From positions 19,733,408 through 19,797,407 of the forward strand of contig CM070632.1 of assembly GCA_036346255.1 (NCBI GenBank): DNA of 64,000 nucleotides. Reading direction: 5' to 3'. Shown here piece after piece: positions 59,597-64,000 of the stretch. The stretch comes from Ampelocalamus luodianensis (taxonomy: Eukaryota; Streptophyta; Magnoliopsida; Poales; Poaceae). Both the position numbers and the translations under genes were made by a program. The notes below the pieces were generated by a model. That model saw only the letters and a list, made by a program, of their open reading frames with translations. It made no database searches and was not told where the DNA came from. Every line of letters starts with the position of its first letter. The first letter of the stretch is position 1.

Positions 59597-60200
59597 CAGT
59601 GGAGCATGGCATGCATTTGCATTAAGCATTGTGGATGGAGAACCTGCATTCTTTTGTCAATGGTTGAATTCTTATGAGGTAGGACTCATGCTAGTCCATG
59701 TGGTTTATTGAATGAGATAGTGGATCGTGGTTGTGGTCATGCAATATTATAACCTGTGTTGTAGCTTGCTTGTCAATTGATTAACTTTGTTATGCAACTT
59801 ACTTGCTGAGATTTTATCTCATTCTTGTTGTTTCTTTCCCCTTTCAGTGATTCTTAAGCATTCCAGGATGGGTAGAGCGGCACTACAATAATGCACTCAA
59901 TTCATAGTTTCATGTTTGTAATAAAGTTGAGAGGAATTTAGCCTATTGACTAGCTATTCACGAGTGATCTGTTGAATTATTTATTGATGCATTTGTGGAC
60001 TACACTTGGATTGAACTGCTAGAGGTTGTTTAATTATTGAACTTGTTATCTTGTTATCTTTTTCCCATAGTGGTTTATGCTTCCGCTTATTGATTCTTGC
60101 CTAGAGTTGTCACAAATTTTATATTCTTATGAAATTATTGGCTAGTCAGAGAGTGGTTAAGTAATATCCTGTGGTAATGTTGGTCCCGGGTGTTACAGCT

Positions 60201-60212
60201 TGGTATCGAGCC
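60201..60212 (+). other. Primer-binding site of E
   Basis: tggtatcgagcc, three bases after the LTR end. Confidence 0.85.
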
Positions 60213-60380
60213 TAGGCTTTAGGTTCTAGGAGAAGTAAGGAAATTGACACACTTGCACATGTAGGATGGGGAAGGGTTTGCATATCTTGCATATACCTTG
60301 TTGAATTCTTTAATTTATTGCTTGTGCTTCACTTGTCCGAGATTATTGTTTGTTTGTTTGTGGGTTGCGGTGGTCGCAGG

Positions 60381-61690
60381 AATGCCACCTAAGGGTAGTG
60401 GCCGTGTTCGTCTCCGCTACGCCAGCAAGAATCGATTGAGGAGGCCGAGGATGCTCACCCGGTGGGTGGTACCCAAGAGGAGCCGTGGGTGTGGTCGGGG
60501 CCATGCAAAGCAAGAGTTGAGGGCTTTGAAGCGAGGCGGTGGCCTCGTGCCGATGCCGCCCGGTGCCCGAGTTGCGGCGCACCGGTAGTTAGCGGCATCT
60601 CACTTCGTGAGTGGGTAGGGTTGAGGCCGACGGCCGACGCGCGCCACTCCGTCTGTGCCGCCGACCGTCGTCCCACGTGGAGGACAAGATGGAGGCTTTG
60701 AGGTAGTGGCTTCCGATCGCGTGCGCTATGTGGCGAATCGCTGGCGGGAGAGGCCCAGATCCGTGGAAAGGAGTGCGATGCCGCCGCACGGCCGCCCATG
60801 GACTCCATCGTGGCGGAGTTTGTCCGGCGCTTGAGAGGCGGTTCTATCCGAGACTTTTCTCGACAAGATGAAAATTGACTTGGGCAAATACACTCAAGAT
60901 AAGCGATGCAGGCGAGTATGAGGTGGGCTTCAATCGATAGTCCGCTGTCCCACATGTGGCTCGGGATGATGCGAGAAGGCCGTGCGATTTAGTCGGGGCT
61001 TAGGCCTTCGATCCGCCACTGTGGGTGCCTTCCGATCACAGATTTTGCCTCGTGGAGCGGGCCTTGGGGATCGAGATGCAGCATGCGTACACGGAGGACA
61101 CTCGCAAGGCCTCTGGAGGAGATCACCTCGAGGTCATAGCGAGAGGAGGGGCCATGCTGGGGCCCTATGTTTAAGAAGGCAAAGGGTCGTCGTCATCACC
61201 CCTACCAGTAGTAGCGCGGGCGACCAGCTCACCGGAGGGAGTCTCAGCATGCAGTGCACCTCGGCCCGAATGGGCTTAGTGTGTTTCGTTGTGGGGATCC
61301 GCACAGCGGAGGACCGCTCTTGGAGGGGCAAGTGCTATCTGTGGTCAAAACCACAAGGATGTGGTGTGCGCGTAATCCCAAGGGAAACTACATGGGGAGT
61401 TGGCGCCACACCTTCGGCGGATTCTCTCGCCCGATGGCACCGCTCAGATGATGGCGTGGCTCCTACCGCAGTCCCTACCGCGGTCCTCGCACCGCGTTAC
61501 CGCCGCGCCTCAACACCTTCATCGATCGTCTTGGCGCCCCACCGAGGATACTGGGTTCAGAGCCTACCCATCGACCCCGTACCTCGGTGGACACCGCGCC
61601 GACCTACCAGAGTGTGGGAGATCCTTCTTCTTCACCGTCCTGCGGCATTCTCCATGCCGACATCGGATGGCGAGGATCGTGGAGATGTTG
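60381..61690 (+). pseudogene. gag: gag of element E, heavily degraded
   Basis: A start at 60381 gives MPPKGSGRVRLRYASK. After that, frames change every few dozen codons and I cannot recover the capsid or a zinc knuckle with certainty. The assignment rests on position between the PBS and the protease/RT region. The many short frames on both strands here are not genes. Confidence 0.6.
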
Positions 61691-62090
61691 TGACAGTACC
61701 TTATCGCTGACTCTTTTGATGCTGCGTATTTTTGATTCTCGAGCCGCTTTCTTTTTGTCTCGGAGAATTTTGTTGAGCGGCGGGGCTTTCTGCAGCGATT
61801 AATTGGGAGGCGGTGGTCGTTAGTTCTCCTAGTGGGCTTATATCCGCTTCCCGTGTTTGCCCCGTTGTGTGGTGGTTCTAGCGGATGAGGAGTTCGTGGC
61901 GAATTTGGTGGTTATATCCTCGAGCCCTTCGATGTGATCCTTGGCATGGATTGGCTCACGCGTATCAAGTCGTCATCTCTTGTTTCGAAGACGGTCACCT
62001 TGCGTTCTCTCGGGGCGTGAAGTTGTTTTCCAAGGAGTGCTCGCAGATTTCTCTCGTTGTTGTGCCGCTTGTTTCCTAATCGGCGGATGC
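61691..62090 (+). pseudogene. pol: Protease remains of element E
   Basis: A degraded tract reading FDSRAAFF (about 61729-61752) fits the retropepsin LFDSGAS motif with its Gly changed. The bases at about 61926-61960 encode FDVILGMDWL in one frame, the conserved end of the gypsy protease. Frames on either side are broken. Confidence 0.65.
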
Positions 62091-63000
62091 GAAGTCGTGG
62101 TGTTGTGGGCTTTGGTGGAGGGTCACGAGGTCGCCTTGAGGTTAGAGAATATACCGTAGTCCGCAAGTACCCTGGATGTTTTTCCGCTGAGCTCCCGACC
62201 GCCACCGAGCGGAGTCGATCTTCCGTATTGAGCTTGTTCCCGTACGCGCCTATTTATAAGTCCCCGTCATCGATGGCACCGTTGAACAGGTTGAATTAAA
62301 GAAGCGCTTGGATGAACTCTTAGCTAAGGGGTTCATTAGACCGAGCACGCCACCTTGGGCTGCTCCGCTTTGTTTGTGGGAAAGAAGGATGGCACCAAGA
62401 GGCTTTGTGTGGATTATCGAGCACTCAACCAAGTGACAATCAAGAACAAGTATCCTCGCCTCGTATTGAAGATCTCTTCGATCGCTTGAGAGGTGCCAAA
62501 ATATTTTCCAAGATTGATTTGCGACCGTTATCATCAATCGCGAATCGTGGAGGAGGATATAGAGAAGACACTTTTAGCACAAGGTATGGGCATTATGAAT
62601 ATGTCGTCATGTCTTTTGGACCGACTAATGCTCCTCGCTGTCTTTATGGAAGCTATGAACAGGATGCTCCATGAGTACCTGGATTCTTTTGTGGTGGTCT
62701 TCATCGACGACATCCTGGTTTATTCCAAAACGGAGGAGGACCACGAATTGCATCTCAACCTGGTCCTAGATACTCTTCTAAGAATAAATACTATGCGGCT
62801 AAAGAAGTGTGCTTTCTGGTTATCCGAAGTAGGATTTTTGGGTCATACCATCAGTCAGCACGGTATTACAGTGGATCCGAAGAATGTGGCGGCAGTGGTT
62901 CAGTGGCGGAGGCCAACCAATGTGTCAGAGATCCGAGTTTCTTGGTCTTGCCGGGTATTACCGCGCTTTGTGCAGATTTTTCTAGCATTGCTAAACCAAT
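62091..63000 (+). pseudogene. pol: Reverse transcriptase of element E
   Basis: Pieces in three frames: ELLAKGFIRPSTPP-like and KKDGTKRLCVDYRALNQVTI (about 62310-62450), IEDLFDRLRGAKIFSKIDL with the motif A Asp (about 62465-62523), then EYLDSFVVVFIDDILVYSK with FIDD at 62700-62711. GFLGHTISQHGITVDPKNVA follows. Both active-site motifs survive; the lesions are mostly one-base shifts. Confidence 0.85.
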
Positions 63001-63470
63001 GACCCGACTCACGCAAAGGGGGTTCTTTTGTGTGGACGGACGCCAGAGGCCGGGTTTGGCACTTTGAAGAACAAGTGGTAAATGCACCTATTCTATCCTT
63101 GCCCGGAGTGGCAAGCGCTCACTGTACACGGATGCTTCTCGATTGGACTCGGTTGTGTAATCGATGCAAGAGGGCCGAGTAATCGCTATGCTTCTAGACA
63201 GCTTGAAGACTCATGAGCGAATTATCCCACTCATGATCTTGAGTTGGCAAGCGATTGTGTTTGCTCAAGTCTTGGAGGCATTACTTGTATGGGGAAACAG
63301 CATGATATCTTCACCGATCACAAGAGCCTTAAGTATATATTCACACAAATGAGAGCTAAATTTGAGGCAATGAGGTGGTTGGAGTTAATCAAGGATTATG
63401 ACTGACTATCCAAGATCACCCCGTAAGGCTAATGTGGTGGCCGATGCCCTAAGTAGGACAGGGTACCTCG
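63001..63470 (+). pseudogene. pol: RNase H of element E
   Basis: Fragments match the RNase H pattern of A and B: an SWTDA-like start near 63030, a YASRQL-like tract near 63190, DHKSLKYIFTQ-like bases near 63315-63350, RWLELIKDYD at about 63377, and NVVADALSR at 63430-63456. Frames shift several times between them. Confidence 0.78.
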
Positions 63471-64000
63471 TAGCGTTATCCTTGGCCTCGGAGTTTGAGA
63501 AGATGGGTATTTCTTTCTGTCTTATCGTTCTCAGCAGAGACACAAATGATCATCCATCGCCATCCCCGAGCGCGTTCTTGAAGCTCAACGGCTCGACGGC
63601 TCCTTCGAGAGGTGCGGAAAAGGATCTCGAGGGGCGCTCCGAGATTTTAGTGTGGATGAACACGTGCGGTTCGATTCAAAGGCGGTGTGTGTACCCGTAA
63701 ATCACCGGTGAAGGATGATATTCTTCGTGAGGCTCACCGCACCCCATATTCGGTACATCCAGAGAGACCAAGATGTATCGTGATCTTAAACAAATCTTTT
63801 GGTGGAAGCGGATGAGGTGGATATTGCTAAATATGTCGCTGCTGTGGCGCTTGTCAACGTGTAAAGGTCGAGCACAAACGCCCCGCCGTTTATTGCACCC
63901 TTGGAGGTACCGAGTGGAAGTGGGAGCATATCACTATGGACTTTGTGGTTGGGTTGCGCGCGCGCCAGAGGGCGAGATGCAATATGGGTCGTGGTGGACA
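63471..64000 (+). pseudogene. pol: Integrase N-terminal part of element E, cut by window end
   Basis: The bases near 63728-63785 encode LREAHRTPYSVHP-like sequence (two zinc-binding His), then CGACQRV near 63843-63862 with the Cys pair. EWKWEHITMDFVVGL follows at about 63911-63955 with the first catalytic Asp. The sequence ends in an AIWVVVD block. Several frameshifts are present. Confidence 0.78.

Larger units (their letters stand above)
57884..60197 (+). repeat. 5' LTR of element E
   Basis: Starts tgtaatactcc, ends cgggtgttaca, 2314 bp. It contains a purine microsatellite at 58252-58313 and a 10-bp hairpin at 59571-59596. The short basic/Arg-rich frame across the microsatellite is an artefact of the repeat. 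Confidence 0.88.
57884..64000 (+). mobile_element. Element E: Ty3/gypsy element inserted in A2, continues beyond window
   Basis: 5' LTR (57884-60197), PBS, very degraded gag, protease, RT, RNase H and the start of integrase, in gypsy order. The 3' LTR is outside. catca (57879-57883) is the expected left target duplication. Related LTR: solo copy at 32780-35499. Confidence 0.9.

Noticed and set aside
60298..61802. Many overlapping 60-240-codon frames on both strands
   Set aside because: Decayed gag of E; composition gives long chance frames. Only the start MPPKGSGR was used.

Overview
The window is plant nuclear repeat DNA, most likely from a grass (Poaceae) with a sizeable, retrotransposon-rich genome. 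I found no host gene, tRNA, rRNA, CRISPR array or bacterial feature. The grass call rests on LTRs carrying the ctgacatgtggg/cccacatgtcag palindrome, repeated ccgttggatc motifs, a copia LTR opening with TGTTGGAGATATGCCC, and Ty3/gypsy chromovirus polyproteins. The species cannot be fixed from what I can see.

Layout, left to right. Element A (plus strand, Ty3/gypsy, Tekay-like chromovirus with LTRs of about 4.8 kb) fills 1-14305; its first ~370 bp lie outside the window. It sits inside element C (minus strand), of which an accessory reading frame, a primer-binding site and a 4.7-kb LTR remain (14306-19596). C sits against LTR D (plus strand, 19597-21349 and 47536-47773). D is split by element B (minus strand, 21350-47535, target duplication CTAGT), another chromovirus. 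B has been hit three times: a solo LTR of its own family in pol (26650-29832, duplication AATTG), a solo LTR of a third family in its pre-gag accessory ORF (32780-35499, duplication GGCTC), and a full Ty1/copia element G in its 5' LTR (37036-44999). After D comes an unassigned stretch with tandem duplications and LTR-like sequence (47774-50296). Then A2, a second member of family A (50297 onward), is broken in its reverse transcriptase by element E (57884 to the window end, plus strand gypsy).

Function. The elements encode the usual gag, protease, reverse transcriptase, RNase H and integrase, with a chromodomain-like tail in A and B. Every copy is broken by nonsense codons or frameshifts, and B has also lost key residues, so none looks autonomous. 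Many breaks are one- or two-base differences between sister copies, often near CAG, CTG, CCG or homopolymers, so some may be assembly error rather than decay.

The most unusual items are a run of about seven hairpins with different stems but a shared ggtcc leader in the LTR at 32780-35499, a 12-bp palindrome kept in the LTRs of families A, B, C and D, a pre-gag accessory ORF in B and C, a 'gacctcc' array that replaces part of the LTR in A2, and a multi-kilobase inverted repeat created by B-family LTRs.
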